Assembly: GCA_947455595.1 (NCBI GenBank)
Contig: CANGOP010000005.1
Location: 1-64,000, forward strand
From: Gammaproteobacteria bacterium
GTDB taxonomy: Bacteria > Pseudomonadota > Gammaproteobacteria > Steroidobacterales > Steroidobacteraceae
Length of the DNA stretch: 64,000 bases
Direction of reading: 5' to 3'
The translations under genes and the position numbers were made by a program. The notes below the pieces were generated by a model. The model was not told where the DNA came from. It saw nothing but the letters and a program-made list of their open reading frames with translations, and ran no database searches. Shown one piece after another: positions 8,552 to 17,571 of the stretch. Positions within the stretch are counted from its first letter, which is position 1; the number at the start of each line of letters is the position of its first letter.

Positions 8552-11481
8552 GTGCACGACGCAAGGGCACCCGTCTGAGTGCCGACACCCTTCGTTTCAG
8601 CTTCGATGGCCGCACCTTCACCGCACAGGTCGGCGATACGGCGGCCTCGGCGTTGCTCGCCGCGGGCGTCAAGGCCATGGGTCGCAGCGTCAAGTATCGT
8701 CGTCTGCGCGGCGTGATGACGGCAGGTCCCGAGGAGCCCAATGCGTTGCTGACGGTGGGTGCGGCACCGGCCAATATCCCGAATGTGCCCGCGACGCAGC
8801 TCAAGCTCAGCGACGGCATGGTGCTGCAGACGCAGAACCGCTGGCCGAGTTTGCGATTTGATCTCACAGCCCTTCTGCAGTTGGGCAGTGCCTATTTCGG
8901 CGCCGGCTTCTACTACAAGACGTTCATCCTGCCGAAGTGGCGGTTCTGGGAAGGGATGATTCGCCGCCTCGCAGGTTTGGGTAATGCGCCCGGGCGCAGC
9001 GACCTACCTGCGCCCTCGCTGGAGCACACGCACTGCGATGTCCTGGTCGCAGGCGCGGGACCGGCCGGTCTGGCGGCAGCCCTTGCGGCGGCGCGAAATG
9101 GTGCGCGCGTGGTGCTCGCTGAGCGTGAACCCGCGGTGGGTGGTGAACTGGAGTTTGAAACGGCGAAGATCGAAGGCCGCAGCGCCGGTGAATGGACCTG
9201 CGCGGCCTTGGGCGAACTGACCCGACTGGGTGCGCGAGTCCTCACCGACACGACGCTGGTCGGCGGCAGTACGGGTGAAATGGTGTTGCACACCGAAACC
9301 GCGGGCATGCCCGGCCCTGCACGCCTGATCAAGATTCGTCCTACGGCGCTCGTGATTGCCACCGGCGCGGTCGAACGCATGATCGCCTTTACCGACAACG
9401 ACCGGCCGGGCGTCTATCTGCTCGGTGCGGCGGAGCGTTACCTGGCGCGTTACGGGGTCGCGGTGGGGCAGCGTCTGGTGCTGTTCGCGAATCATGATCG
9501 CGTCTATCTGGCGGCCGCCCGCTTAGCGGCTGGCGGTATGACCATCGCGGCGATTTTGGATACGCGCGTCAGTGGCGCGCAGAGTGATGCGGCACGCAGC
9601 GCAGCGGCCGAGCTGACGGCGCGAGGTACGGCGTGCCTCGCCGGCCATGCGGTCATCGCTGCACGCGGTCGCCGTGCGGTGTCCGCTGCGGTGGTGGCTC
9701 CGGTCGCGGATCCTGCGCGCATGCAGAGCCTCGCGTGCGATGCCATTCTGGTCAGCGGCGGCTGGGGTCCGGTGATCCATGCGGCGTTACAGGAAGGTGG
9801 TACCAAGCGCTTCGATGAAACACTCAGCGCCTTTGTGGCAACGGACGCGTCGGACTGGCGCGTGACGGCTGGAAGTGCCAATGGCGCGATTTCACTCGCG
9901 GCGGCGCTCAAGGAAGGTGTGAACGCCGGTGTCGCCGCGGCTGCCCGTGCGCAGCGCCGAGGGCCAATGGCCGCGGTGCCGGCCGCAAGCGGTGATCCAG
10001 AGCCGCATCTGCAGGCGTACTGGCGTACGCCGTCGGATGAGCGCGCGGAAAAGACGCAGTTCGTCGATCCGCAGAACGATGTCACTGTCGCTGACCTGCG
10101 CTCGACGCTTGCCGAAGGGTTCATCGACATTGAACACGTCAAGCGTTACACCGCACTGGGCTTCGGCACCGATCAAGCCAAGTTCGGAGGCCAGCTCGGT
10201 GCGGCGATCGTGGCGCAGTTACGGGGTGAGCCGGTCCCGGCCGTGGGTACGTCACGACTGCGGCCGCCCTACCATCCGGTCACGCTACGATCGCTTGCCG
10301 GTCATCGGGTCGGCGCGCACCTGCGTCCGGCGCGGGTGACACCGCTGCACGATTGGCATTTGGCGCAGGGCGCGGAAATGGAGGCGATGGGCCTGTGGAT
10401 GCGGCCGCGGTACTACCGCGCCAACGGCAGTAACGCGACGGATGCCGGTATTATCGAAGCCGGTCGCGTTCGTACCAAGGGCGGTATTGTCGACGGCTCG
10501 ACGCTCGGCAAGATCGAGGTCGCCGGACCCGACGCGGCCGCGTTCCTCGATGCGATGTACTTATCCAAAGCGAGCACCATCAAGGTGGGTCGTTCGAAGT
10601 ACATGGTGAATTTGCGCGAAGACGGCATGGTGCTCGATGACGGCATCGTCTTGCGCTTAAGCGAAGAGCGTTTCCTCGCCACCGTCAGTACCGGTCATAC
10701 CGACCACATGGTGTCGCACTTCGAGCACTACCGGGAAACCGAGTGGGCGTCAGCGCGATTGACCCTGACCGATGTGACGGATGCGTGGGCCGTGATCGTG
10801 GTCGCAGGTCCTGAGTCACGTGCGGTGCTCGCCTCGCTCCTCGGTGCTCAGTGGCAGGAGTCGCTGGCGCGCCTGCGTCACATGGACTTCGCGACGGGCT
10901 TACACGATGGGCACGATCTTACTGTGCTGCGTGCGAGTTTCTCGGGTGAGCTGGCGTTTGAGCTGCATTGCCGTCCGCTCATCGCCAAGGGGCTCTGGGA
11001 AGCCCTCGTGGGCGCGGGCCTTGCCCCGTATGGCCTCGAGGCGCTTGATATCCTGCGGCTTGAGAAGGGGTATCTCGTATCGTCGGAGCTCAATGGCCAG
11101 ACGACACCCTTTGATCTCGGGTTGGACGGACTGGTGGCCTTGGGTAATCCGTGTGTCGGACGTGATCTGCTGGATCGCCCTGCGTTCCGCGAACCCCACC
11201 GACCGCGTCTCGTCGGTCTGCGTGCCAGCGATGGCAAGAGCCGATTCCTCGGCGGCGCACAGCTGACCGAAGATGCCGTGTCAGCGGTGCCCGTCGGTTA
11301 CGTCACCTCGACCGCTTACAGTCCAGCCTTAGGCGAGTGGATTGGCTTGGCGTTCGTGTCGCGGGCCGTGCCAGAAGGGGCCACGCTGCATGTGCGTGAT
11401 CCGCTGCGCGGTGATAACACGACAGTGAAGGTCGTGAGCCCTGTGCATTACGACCCGAAGTCCGATCGGATGAAGTCATGA
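8548..11481 (+). CDS. soxA: Sarcosine oxidase, alpha subunit
   Basis: The 977-residue alpha subunit. Residues about 14-70 are a ferredoxin-fold N-terminal domain that contains no cysteine and so binds no iron-sulfur cluster. A nucleotide-binding domain follows with the motif VLVAGAGPAGLAAALAAA (about 165-182). From about residue 610 to the end is a GcvT-like tetrahydrofolate domain, with SFSGELAFELHC and the closing YDPKSDRMK. The subunit carries the site where the one-carbon unit is transferred to tetrahydrofolate. Length matches the family norm of about 960-1000. ATGA overlaps join it to soxD and soxG. Confidence 0.95.
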   Translation: MSARRKGTRLSADTLRFSFDGRTFTAQVGDTAASALLAAGVKAMGRSVKYRRLRGVMTAGPEEPNALLTVGAAPANIPNVPATQLKLSDGMVLQTQNRWPSLRFDLTALLQLGSAYFGAGFYYKTFILPKWRFWEGMIRRLAGLGNAPGRSDLPAPSLEHTHCDVLVAGAGPAGLAAALAAARNGARVVLAEREPAVGGELEFETAKIEGRSAGEWTCAALGELTRLGARVLTDTTLVGGSTGEMVLHTETAGMPGPARLIKIRPTALVIATGAVERMIAFTDNDRPGVYLLGAAERYLARYGVAVGQRLVLFANHDRVYLAAARLAAGGMTIAAILDTRVSGAQSDAARSAAAELTARGTACLAGHAVIAARGRRAVSAAVVAPVADPARMQSLACDAILVSGGWGPVIHAALQEGGTKRFDETLSAFVATDASDWRVTAGSANGAISLAAALKEGVNAGVAAAARAQRRGPMAAVPAASGDPEPHLQAYWRTPSDERAEKTQFVDPQNDVTVADLRSTLAEGFIDIEHVKRYTALGFGTDQAKFGGQLGAAIVAQLRGEPVPAVGTSRLRPPYHPVTLRSLAGHRVGAHLRPARVTPLHDWHLAQGAEMEAMGLWMRPRYYRANGSNATDAGIIEAGRVRTKGGIVDGSTLGKIEVAGPDAAAFLDAMYLSKASTIKVGRSKYMVNLREDGMVLDDGIVLRLSEERFLATVSTGHTDHMVSHFEHYRETEWASARLTLTDVTDAWAVIVVAGPESRAVLASLLGAQWQESLARLRHMDFATGLHDGHDLTVLRASFSGELAFELHCRPLIAKGLWEALVGAGLAPYGLEALDILRLEKGYLVSSELNGQTTPFDLGLDGLVALGNPCVGRDLLDRPAFREPHRPRLVGLRASDGKSRFLGGAQLTEDAVSAVPVGYVTSTAYSPALGEWIGLAFVSRAVPEGATLHVRDPLRGDNTTVKVVSPVHYDPKSDRMKS

Positions 11482-11939
11482 CGTACGAATGTCAGATCAC
11501 GATCCAGGGCAACGCCCGCGACATTGAGTTCGTGGCGTATGCCGAGCTTTCCGCAGCTGCCGGCCTGCCGATGGCGCCGGGGGCTGTGAGTGTGGTCGGC
11601 GCGACGCCGACGTTGTTGCATGTGGCACCGGACCGCTGGTTTGCACCGGCGGCGAGTGCGCAGACCCGTGCCGATCTCGCATTGCTGACCGACCGCGGCA
11701 GCGTGATTGAGGTGGAGGGCAAATGGCAACGCGTGGACCTACAAGGGCCCGGCGCCACGGGTGTGCTCAGTGAAACCATCGATATTGTTGCCGTGCTGAG
11801 CGAGCGTGATTGTGCTGCGGTGACGCTGTTCGACTGCCCCAGTTGGGTCGCCCGCGTGGCCGGCGGGTACATCGTCTGGACTCGCGCGAGCCATCGGCTG
11901 CACTTGCAGGCTGAGTTCGCGCGATTGACGGGTCGCTGA
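11478..11939 (+). CDS. soxG: Sarcosine oxidase, gamma subunit
   Basis: The 153-residue gamma subunit, the least conserved of the four, with a GcvT-like fold. The block VEGKWQRVDLQGPGATGVLSETIDI (about 77-101) is the recognisable part, along with CPSWVARVAGGYIVWTRASH near the C-terminus. Its place as last gene of soxBDAG, overlapping soxA by ATGA, supports the call. A LysR gene starts one base after its stop, so the regulator may be co-transcribed. Confidence 0.88.
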   Translation: MTYECQITIQGNARDIEFVAYAELSAAAGLPMAPGAVSVVGATPTLLHVAPDRWFAPAASAQTRADLALLTDRGSVIEVEGKWQRVDLQGPGATGVLSETIDIVAVLSERDCAAVTLFDCPSWVARVAGGYIVWTRASHRLHLQAEFARLTGR

Positions 11940-11940
11940 G

Positions 11941-12840
11941 ATGAGTACATCGCTGCGGGTGCCGCGCCAAGCGCTGCTCGATGCGCTTCGCGCTTTTTCG
12001 ATTGCCGGCCGCGAGCTGTCGTTTAAGGCGGCGGCGGATGCGCTTTTTCTCACGCCGTCGGCCATCAGTCACCGCATCCGTGACCTCGAAGAACATCTGG
12101 GGCAGCCGGTGTTCGTACGCAAGACGCGTGCTGTCGAACTGACCGATGCCGGTCGCGCGTTGCTCGATGAAATCGACCCCCTACTGCTGTCGCTGGACGC
12201 CGCGCTCGACCGCGCCGGTAAGCGGGCGCGTCGGCGCGTGCTGCGCATTGCGGCACCGCCCTTTATCGCCACCGATCTGCTGCTGCCCAATATCGAGAGT
12301 TTCTACGGCATGCAGCGCAAGATCGACCTCGACATCAACAGCGCCACGGCGCGGCCGAGCGCGCACTCGCCGCAAGCGGACGTGTCGATCGTGATTGCGC
12401 CGGAGCCACCGCCGGATGTGATCGCCATGAAACTGCTTTCGCCCCGCTTTGTGGCCGCGACCTCCGCCTCGCAGGCTGGCGTTGCGCGGGAGCTTGGGCC
12501 GCATGTGTTTGAGCAGATGCGCCGTATCATTTATCGGCACCGGTCGGACCTGTGGACGCAATGGTTCAAGATGAGCGGTATACCGGCGCGTCGCTCGGGT
12601 TCGATCATCCAAGTCGATACATTCCCAGCCTCCATTGCCGCGGCAGAACGTGGATTGGGCGTCGCGCTGGTGCCGACGTTCGTGTGTCAGCGTCGCCTGC
12701 GTCCGGGCCGTGTGCAGCGCATATCCGATATTGAAGTGGAGTCCGGCGATAACTACTACCTCGTGTTCCGCACTGAGGATCGTGGTCGTCCGGAAGTGCG
12801 TGCCTTTGTCAGTTGGGCGTTGGCGGAATTACGGCGTTAA
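11941..12840 (+). CDS. LysR family transcriptional regulator (GcvA-like)
   Basis: A 299-residue LysR-type regulator. The winged helix-turn-helix is at about residues 13-72 (LRAFSIAGRELSFKAAADALFLTPSAISHRIRDLEEHLGQPVF). The substrate-binding domain starts near 98 (RRVLRIAAPPFIATDLLLPNI). The 'LFLTPSAISHRIRDLE' helix is of the GcvA kind, a subgroup that often controls glycine or one-carbon genes. It begins one base after soxG, so it is probably part of the soxBDAG transcript and may regulate sarcosine/glycine use; target and ligand are not shown by sequence. The region from 12841 to the next gene has only a short GTGGGTG/CACCCAC inverted repeat without a T-run. Confidence 0.85.
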   Translation: MSTSLRVPRQALLDALRAFSIAGRELSFKAAADALFLTPSAISHRIRDLEEHLGQPVFVRKTRAVELTDAGRALLDEIDPLLLSLDAALDRAGKRARRRVLRIAAPPFIATDLLLPNIESFYGMQRKIDLDINSATARPSAHSPQADVSIVIAPEPPPDVIAMKLLSPRFVAATSASQAGVARELGPHVFEQMRRIIYRHRSDLWTQWFKMSGIPARRSGSIIQVDTFPASIAAAERGLGVALVPTFVCQRRLRPGRVQRISDIEVESGDNYYLVFRTEDRGRPEVRAFVSWALAELRR

Positions 12841-12925
12841 TCACCGATCATTGGGTTGAAATCGCCGCGCGCCGCACCCACGACGGGGGTACCGGCGCCG
12901 GTGGGTGTCCTTGGGTGATCACCTC

Positions 12926-13807
12926 ATGATGGAGCCGCGGATCGAGCGACTGCCCGTGGCCACGGTTGCCACGGCGCGATTGGCTGGCGAGGTCACGCTC
13001 GTCTTGCAGGCCATCGGCATCAGCAGCCTGGTCGAACGCCTTCTGGACGGCCGCCACGTCGTGTGGGTTGCCTTCGAGGATCGCGACGCGGCCGAAGGCG
13101 CGCTCGTCGATTACGTGCGCGAAAACCCGCCCCTGCCGCCGCCACCACCCCCTCGACCCCTCGCCGTCGGCGCGGTGCGCGCGCCGCTCGCCTATCTGGC
13201 CGGTGAACTCGTGGTTGCGGGCGCGGCGAGTCGCAGTGCTTTCGGTGCCGCCTGGGTCGATCGGGGCATTCTCGAGGGCCCGGCCTTTCGCGCAGGGCAA
13301 TGGTGGCGCCCCGTTACATCTCTCACGCTCCATGCGGATTTTTCCCATTTGCTCGCCAATCTCGGTTTTGGCGCCGTGTTTCTGGGGTTGGCAGCGCGGG
13401 TGTATGGCTGGGGCGTGGCGCTACTGCTCGCGCTCGCGGCCGCGGTGACGGCGGGGACGCTGGAGGCATCCGGGCTGCCGGCCGGCAGCAGTTCGCTCGG
13501 TGCCTCGACCGCCGTCTTCGCGGCGCTCGGGCTGCTCGCGCCGGTGCGCTGGCCGCGCCGCGGGCGGTTGGAACCGTGGATGGGACAGGCCGCGACCTTT
13601 GCCGGTGCAGTGTCGTTGCTGGGCCTGCTTGGTGTGGGCGATCCGCGGGTCGATGTCACGGCACACGGGCTCGGCTTCTTGATGGGCGTGCTGTTTGCCT
13701 GGCCGCTGCGGACGGCACCGATTGCTCGTGCCGCGATACAACGAGGCTGCGCCACGCTGGCCTTACTCGTGCTCAGCGCCGCTTGGGCGACCGCGCTCTT
13801 GGCTTGA
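12926..13807 (+). CDS. Rhomboid family intramembrane serine protease
   Basis: An inner-membrane protein of about 293 residues. The first ~75 residues are a soluble domain, followed by a proline-rich linker (NPPLPPPPPPRPL) and then about six membrane segments. Rhomboid marks are visible (counting from this ATG): H-A-D-F-S-H-L-L-A-N-L at about 136-146 (oxyanion His and Asn), the nucleophile region S-L-G-A-S-T-A-V-F at about 191-199 with Ser194, and the catalytic His247 in VTAHGLGFLMG. The usual GxSG is GAST here, with Thr for the last Gly. Two adjacent ATGs (12926, 12929) and an upstream GTG (12905) are possible starts; none has a strong ribosome site. Substrate unknown. Confidence 0.85.
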   Translation: MMEPRIERLPVATVATARLAGEVTLVLQAIGISSLVERLLDGRHVVWVAFEDRDAAEGALVDYVRENPPLPPPPPPRPLAVGAVRAPLAYLAGELVVAGAASRSAFGAAWVDRGILEGPAFRAGQWWRPVTSLTLHADFSHLLANLGFGAVFLGLAARVYGWGVALLLALAAAVTAGTLEASGLPAGSSSLGASTAVFAALGLLAPVRWPRRGRLEPWMGQAATFAGAVSLLGLLGVGDPRVDVTAHGLGFLMGVLFAWPLRTAPIARAAIQRGCATLALLVLSAAWATALLA

Positions 13808-13900
13808 GCGGGACGCGAGGTTCATTGATCGGGTGCCCTCACTCGTTCATAGTCTCCCGACCCGGGGGGGCCCGAGGTCGTACAGGGGAGAGCGACGATT

Positions 13901-15196
13901 ATGAGTTTTGAGACTGCCCAGGCATCCACGCGGTCGTCCGAGAGCGCAGATACCGCCGCTGCGCCGTGGGTGAATGCCCCCGATCTGCGCATCTTCGTGA
14001 TCGTGCTGTTCTTCGTCTTTGGCGGCATCACCAGCCTCAACGACGTCATCATCCCCAAGCTCAAGGAGCTGTTCACGCTCTCCTACGCGCAGGCGATGTT
14101 GGTGCAGTCGGCGTTCTTCGCCGCGTACTTCGTGATCTCGCTGCCCGGTGCCGCGATCGTGCGACGCTTTGGCTACATGCGCACGGCCTCGATCGGACTC
14201 CTGGCCATGACGGCGGGGTGCCTGCTGTTCGTGCCGGCCTCTGCGTCCGGCAACTTCAACGTCTTTTTGGCGGCCCTGTTCGTGCTCGCCTCGGGCATCA
14301 CGATCGTGCAGGTGGTCTCCAACCCGCTGATCAGCCTCCTGGGCCATCCGCGCACGGCCCACAGTCGCCTGACCTTTGCCCAGGCCTTCAACTCCTTGGG
14401 CACGACGGTGTTTCCGTACGTGGGCTCGATCCTCATCCTCGGTAGCCTCTCGACGGTGGATCCGCAGTCGCTGACGGGTGAGGCCTTGAAGGCCTATCGC
14501 GTGGCGGAAACCCATACGGTCGTGACGACCTATGTGGGCCTTGCGATAGCACTCACGGTGGTTGCAGCGGTGGTGTGGCTGCGTCGCAATCGCATCCAAG
14601 ATCAGCACACGCATGGCGGCAGCATCTTCAAGGCCTTCGAGTTGCTGCGCCAGACGCGCTTTGGCTGGGGCGCGCTGTGCATCTTCTTGTACGTCGGCGC
14701 CGAAGTGGCCATTGGCTCACTGCTCGTCAATTATCTGATGCAATCCGAGGTGCTGGGTCTGACGGCCGAAGCGGCCGGCAAGCACGTGCCGTATTACTGG
14801 GGAGGCGCACTGGTGGGTCGCTTCATCGGCTCGGCCGCGCTGCGCGTACTCTCACCGGGTCGTGTGCTCGCCGCCGTTGCGACGGGCGCGATCGCGCTGA
14901 TCGCGATCTCGGCGAACAGCGTCGGCGCGACGGCCGCCTGGACCTTGCTGGCCGTGGGTCTCATGAACTCGATCATGTTCCCCACCATCTTCTCGCTGGC
15001 TTCCGAGGGGCTCGGTGTACGGGCTGCGGAAGGGTCGGGCGTGATCTGCGTCGCCATTGTGGGCGGTGCGCTGATTCCGCCGGCCACAGGCGCTCTGGCG
15101 GACGCGCATGGCCTGGCCTATGCGCTCGGCTTACCAGCGTTGTGCTACCTCGTGATTTTGGCTTACGGCATTTACGCGCGCCGACCGGCCGTTTAA
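13901..15196 (+). CDS. Sugar MFS transporter, FucP/GluP family
   Basis: A 431-residue, 12-segment permease of the fucose/glucose/galactose H+ symporter family. The blocks FGGITSLNDVIIPKLKELFTLSYAQAM (about 40-66) and AQAFNSLGTTVFPYVGSIL (about 165-183) are characteristic: NSLGT and the Asn-Asp pair in the first transmembrane helix are family hallmarks. AGGGGAGAGCG precedes the ATG. The next gene (malic enzyme) starts 38 bases later, so the two may share a transcript. The sugar cannot be assigned; the remote nag locus makes an amino sugar possible but unproven. Confidence 0.88.
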   Translation: MSFETAQASTRSSESADTAAAPWVNAPDLRIFVIVLFFVFGGITSLNDVIIPKLKELFTLSYAQAMLVQSAFFAAYFVISLPGAAIVRRFGYMRTASIGLLAMTAGCLLFVPASASGNFNVFLAALFVLASGITIVQVVSNPLISLLGHPRTAHSRLTFAQAFNSLGTTVFPYVGSILILGSLSTVDPQSLTGEALKAYRVAETHTVVTTYVGLAIALTVVAAVVWLRRNRIQDQHTHGGSIFKAFELLRQTRFGWGALCIFLYVGAEVAIGSLLVNYLMQSEVLGLTAEAAGKHVPYYWGGALVGRFIGSAALRVLSPGRVLAAVATGAIALIAISANSVGATAAWTLLAVGLMNSIMFPTIFSLASEGLGVRAAEGSGVICVAIVGGALIPPATGALADAHGLAYALGLPALCYLVILAYGIYARRPAV

Positions 15197-15234
15197 GCGC
15201 GCAAACGGCAACGCAGACAGTCGATGGAAGGACG

Positions 15235-17550
15235 ATGACGGACACGAAAAAGGATGGTGGCCCCACGGCCGAGCACGCGCGCGAGGCGCTCGCGTATCAC
15301 GAGTTTCCCACCCGCGGAAAACTCGCGATCACGGCGACCAAGCCCCTGGTCAACCAGCACGATCTGTCGTTGGCGTACTCGCCGGGTGTCGCCGCAGCCT
15401 CGAGTGAAATTGCGCGTGACCCGTCCGCGGCCGAGCGCTACACGGCCCGCGGCAATCTGATCGGCGTCATCACCAACGGCTCGGCCGTGCTCGGCCTCGG
15501 CAACATCGGTCCGCTGGCCGCCAAGCCGGTCATGGAAGGCAAGGCCGTGCTCTTCAAGAAGTTCGCCGGTATCGACGCGTTCGATATCGAGTTGGCCGAG
15601 CAGGATCCCGACAAGCTTGTCGAGATCATCGCCGCGCTGGCGCCCACCTTCGGGGGCATCAATCTCGAGGACATCAAGGCACCGGAGTGCTTTTACATCG
15701 AGCGCAAGCTGCGCGAACGGCTCGATATTCCGGTCTTCCACGACGATCAGCACGGCACGGCCATCATTGTGGGTGCCGCGTTCACCAACGGCGCGAAGGT
15801 CGTGGGCAAAGCCCTACGCGACATGAAACTGGTGGTGTCCGGTGCCGGCGCGGCCGCACTGGCCTGCGTTGAGCTACTGGTTGACATCGGCGTCGCGCGC
15901 CACAACGTCTGGCTCACCGATCTGGCGGGCGTTGTGTATCAGGGCCGCACGGAACTGATGGATGAAAAGAAGGCGGGGTTCGCGCAGCCGACCGAGGCAC
16001 GCACGTTGGCGGAAGTCATCGACGGTGCCGATGCTTTCTTAGGATTGTCGGCCGGCGGCGTCCTGAAGCCCGAGATGCTGGCGCGCATGGCGCCCAATCC
16101 GCTCGTATTCGCACTGGCGAACCCGACGCCCGAGATCATGCCCGAAGAAGCGATTGCGGCCCGACCCGATGCCATCATCGCCACGGGGCGCAGTGACTAT
16201 ACGAACCAGGTCAACAACGTCCTGTGCTTCCCCTATATCTTCCGCGGCGCGCTCGATGTGGGTGCACGCACCATCACGCGCGAGATGGAAGTCGCCGCGG
16301 TCAATGCGATTGCGGAACTCGCCTACCGTGAGCAGAGTGACGTCGTCGCCAATGCCTACGGTATCCGTAGCGCCTCGTTTGGACGCGACTACCTCATCCC
16401 TAAACCCTTCGACCCTCGCCTGATGACGAGCATTGCGCCCGCCGTCGCGCAGGCGGCGATGGACTCAGGTGTCGCGAAAGTTCCGATCATCGACTTTGAG
16501 GCCTATCGCCATCGTTTGCAGGAGTTCGTCTACCAAAGCGAATCCCTGATGAAGTCGCTGTTCGTGATCGCGCGGCGCATCGAACCGGCGCGCAAGCGTA
16601 TTGCGTTCGCAGAAGGCGAGGACCGACGGGTCCTGCAGGCCGCACAGATTCTCGTCGATGAGCAGATCGCACGTCCGGTGCTGGTCGGGCGTACGGAAGT
16701 GATCCGGCATCGCGTCGAGCAGCTGGGCTTGAACGCGCAGTTGCTCGAGAAGATCGATATCGTCGACACCAACCACGATCCCCGCTTCCGGGAATATTGG
16801 ATGGCGTACTTCGATCTCATGAAGCGCGAAGGCGTGACGCAACAGTACGCCAAGATCGAGATGCGGCGTCGTGGCACCTTGATCGCCGCGATGTTGCTGC
16901 GCAAGAAGGAAGTCGATGGATTGGTGTGCGGTACGCTGCCCAATACCCACCGGCATCTGCGCTATATCGATGCGGTGATCGGCAAGAAGCCCGGTGTGCG
17001 CGCGTATGCGGCGATGAATGCACTGATCTTGCCCGGACGGCAGATGTTCATCGTCGATACCCACGTCAATACGGATCCGACCGCGGATGAGTTGGCCGAG
17101 ATCACGCTGATGGCGGCCACCGAAATTCGTCGTTTCGGCATCGTGCCGAAAGTCGCGCTGCTCTCGCACTCCAATTTCGGTAGCAGTGCCTCACCGTCGG
17201 CGTTGAAGATGCGCGAGGTGCTGGCGCTGGTGCAGGCACGCGACCCCAGCCTTGAAATCGACGGTGAGATGCACGGTGACTGCGCACTCGATGAGACGGT
17301 GCGCCGCGCCACCATGCCCGACTCGACGCTGTCCGGTAGCGCGAATCTGCTCGTGATGCCGAACATCGATGCCGCCAACATCGCCTACAACCTGTTGAAG
17401 ACAGCGGCGGGTAATGGTGTGGCGATCGGTCCGATTCTGCTCGGCTGCAATGGCGCTGCTCACATCTTGACGCCATCCACCACGGTGCGGCGCATTGTGA
17501 ATGTGGCCACTCTGACCGTCGTGGAGGCGAACGCGGTCGTGGCCCTCTAA
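15235..17550 (+). CDS. maeB: NADP-dependent malic enzyme, MaeB type (malic + phosphotransacetylase-like domains)
   Basis: A 771-residue cytoplasmic enzyme that decarboxylates malate to pyruvate with NADP reduction. Residues 1-~430 are the malic enzyme part: [12 protein letters not shown] (about 43-54), [24 protein letters not shown] and the dinucleotide motif [15 protein letters not shown]. From about 440 to the end is a phosphate-acetyltransferase-like domain ([21 protein letters not shown] and later [10 protein letters not shown]), regulatory in MaeB. Length is normal for MaeB. The open frame runs upstream to 14575 inside the transporter gene, but ATG 15235 with GGAAGG upstream, followed by MTDTKK, is the natural start. 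Confidence 0.95.
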   Translation: MTDTKKDGGPTAEHAREALAYHEFPTRGKLAITATKPLVNQHDLSLAYSPGVAAASSEIARDPSAAERYTARGNLIGVITNGSAVLGLGNIGPLAAKPVMEGKAVLFKKFAGIDAFDIELAEQDPDKLVEIIAALAPTFGGINLEDIKAPECFYIERKLRERLDIPVFHDDQHGTAIIVGAAFTNGAKVVGKALRDMKLVVSGAGAAALACVELLVDIGVARHNVWLTDLAGVVYQGRTELMDEKKAGFAQPTEARTLAEVIDGADAFLGLSAGGVLKPEMLARMAPNPLVFALANPTPEIMPEEAIAARPDAIIATGRSDYTNQVNNVLCFPYIFRGALDVGARTITREMEVAAVNAIAELAYREQSDVVANAYGIRSASFGRDYLIPKPFDPRLMTSIAPAVAQAAMDSGVAKVPIIDFEAYRHRLQEFVYQSESLMKSLFVIARRIEPARKRIAFAEGEDRRVLQAAQILVDEQIARPVLVGRTEVIRHRVEQLGLNAQLLEKIDIVDTNHDPRFREYWMAYFDLMKREGVTQQYAKIEMRRRGTLIAAMLLRKKEVDGLVCGTLPNTHRHLRYIDAVIGKKPGVRAYAAMNALILPGRQMFIVDTHVNTDPTADELAEITLMAATEIRRFGIVPKVALLSHSNFGSSASPSALKMREVLALVQARDPSLEIDGEMHGDCALDETVRRATMPDSTLSGSANLLVMPNIDAANIAYNLLKTAAGNGVAIGPILLGCNGAAHILTPSTTVRRIVNVATLTVVEANAVVAL

Positions 17551-17571
17551 GGCTGATTGCTGCGCGGATGC

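Noticed and set aside
8548..8760. [2Fe-2S] ferredoxin domain at the N-terminus of SoxA
   Set aside because: The ferredoxin fold is there, but the first 70 residues contain no cysteine, so no cluster can bind; this is normal for sarcosine oxidase alpha.
12875..12907. CACCCAC/GTGGGTG inverted repeat as a terminator after the LysR gene
   Set aside because: Only 7-base arms with a 19-base loop, no T-run, and it reaches the possible GTG start of the rhomboid gene; too weak to call.
14575..15234. Long N-terminal extension of the malic enzyme frame
   Set aside because: It runs through the FucP-like transporter in another frame, is very Arg/Gly-rich, and a good ribosome site precedes ATG 15235 at the normal MaeB start.
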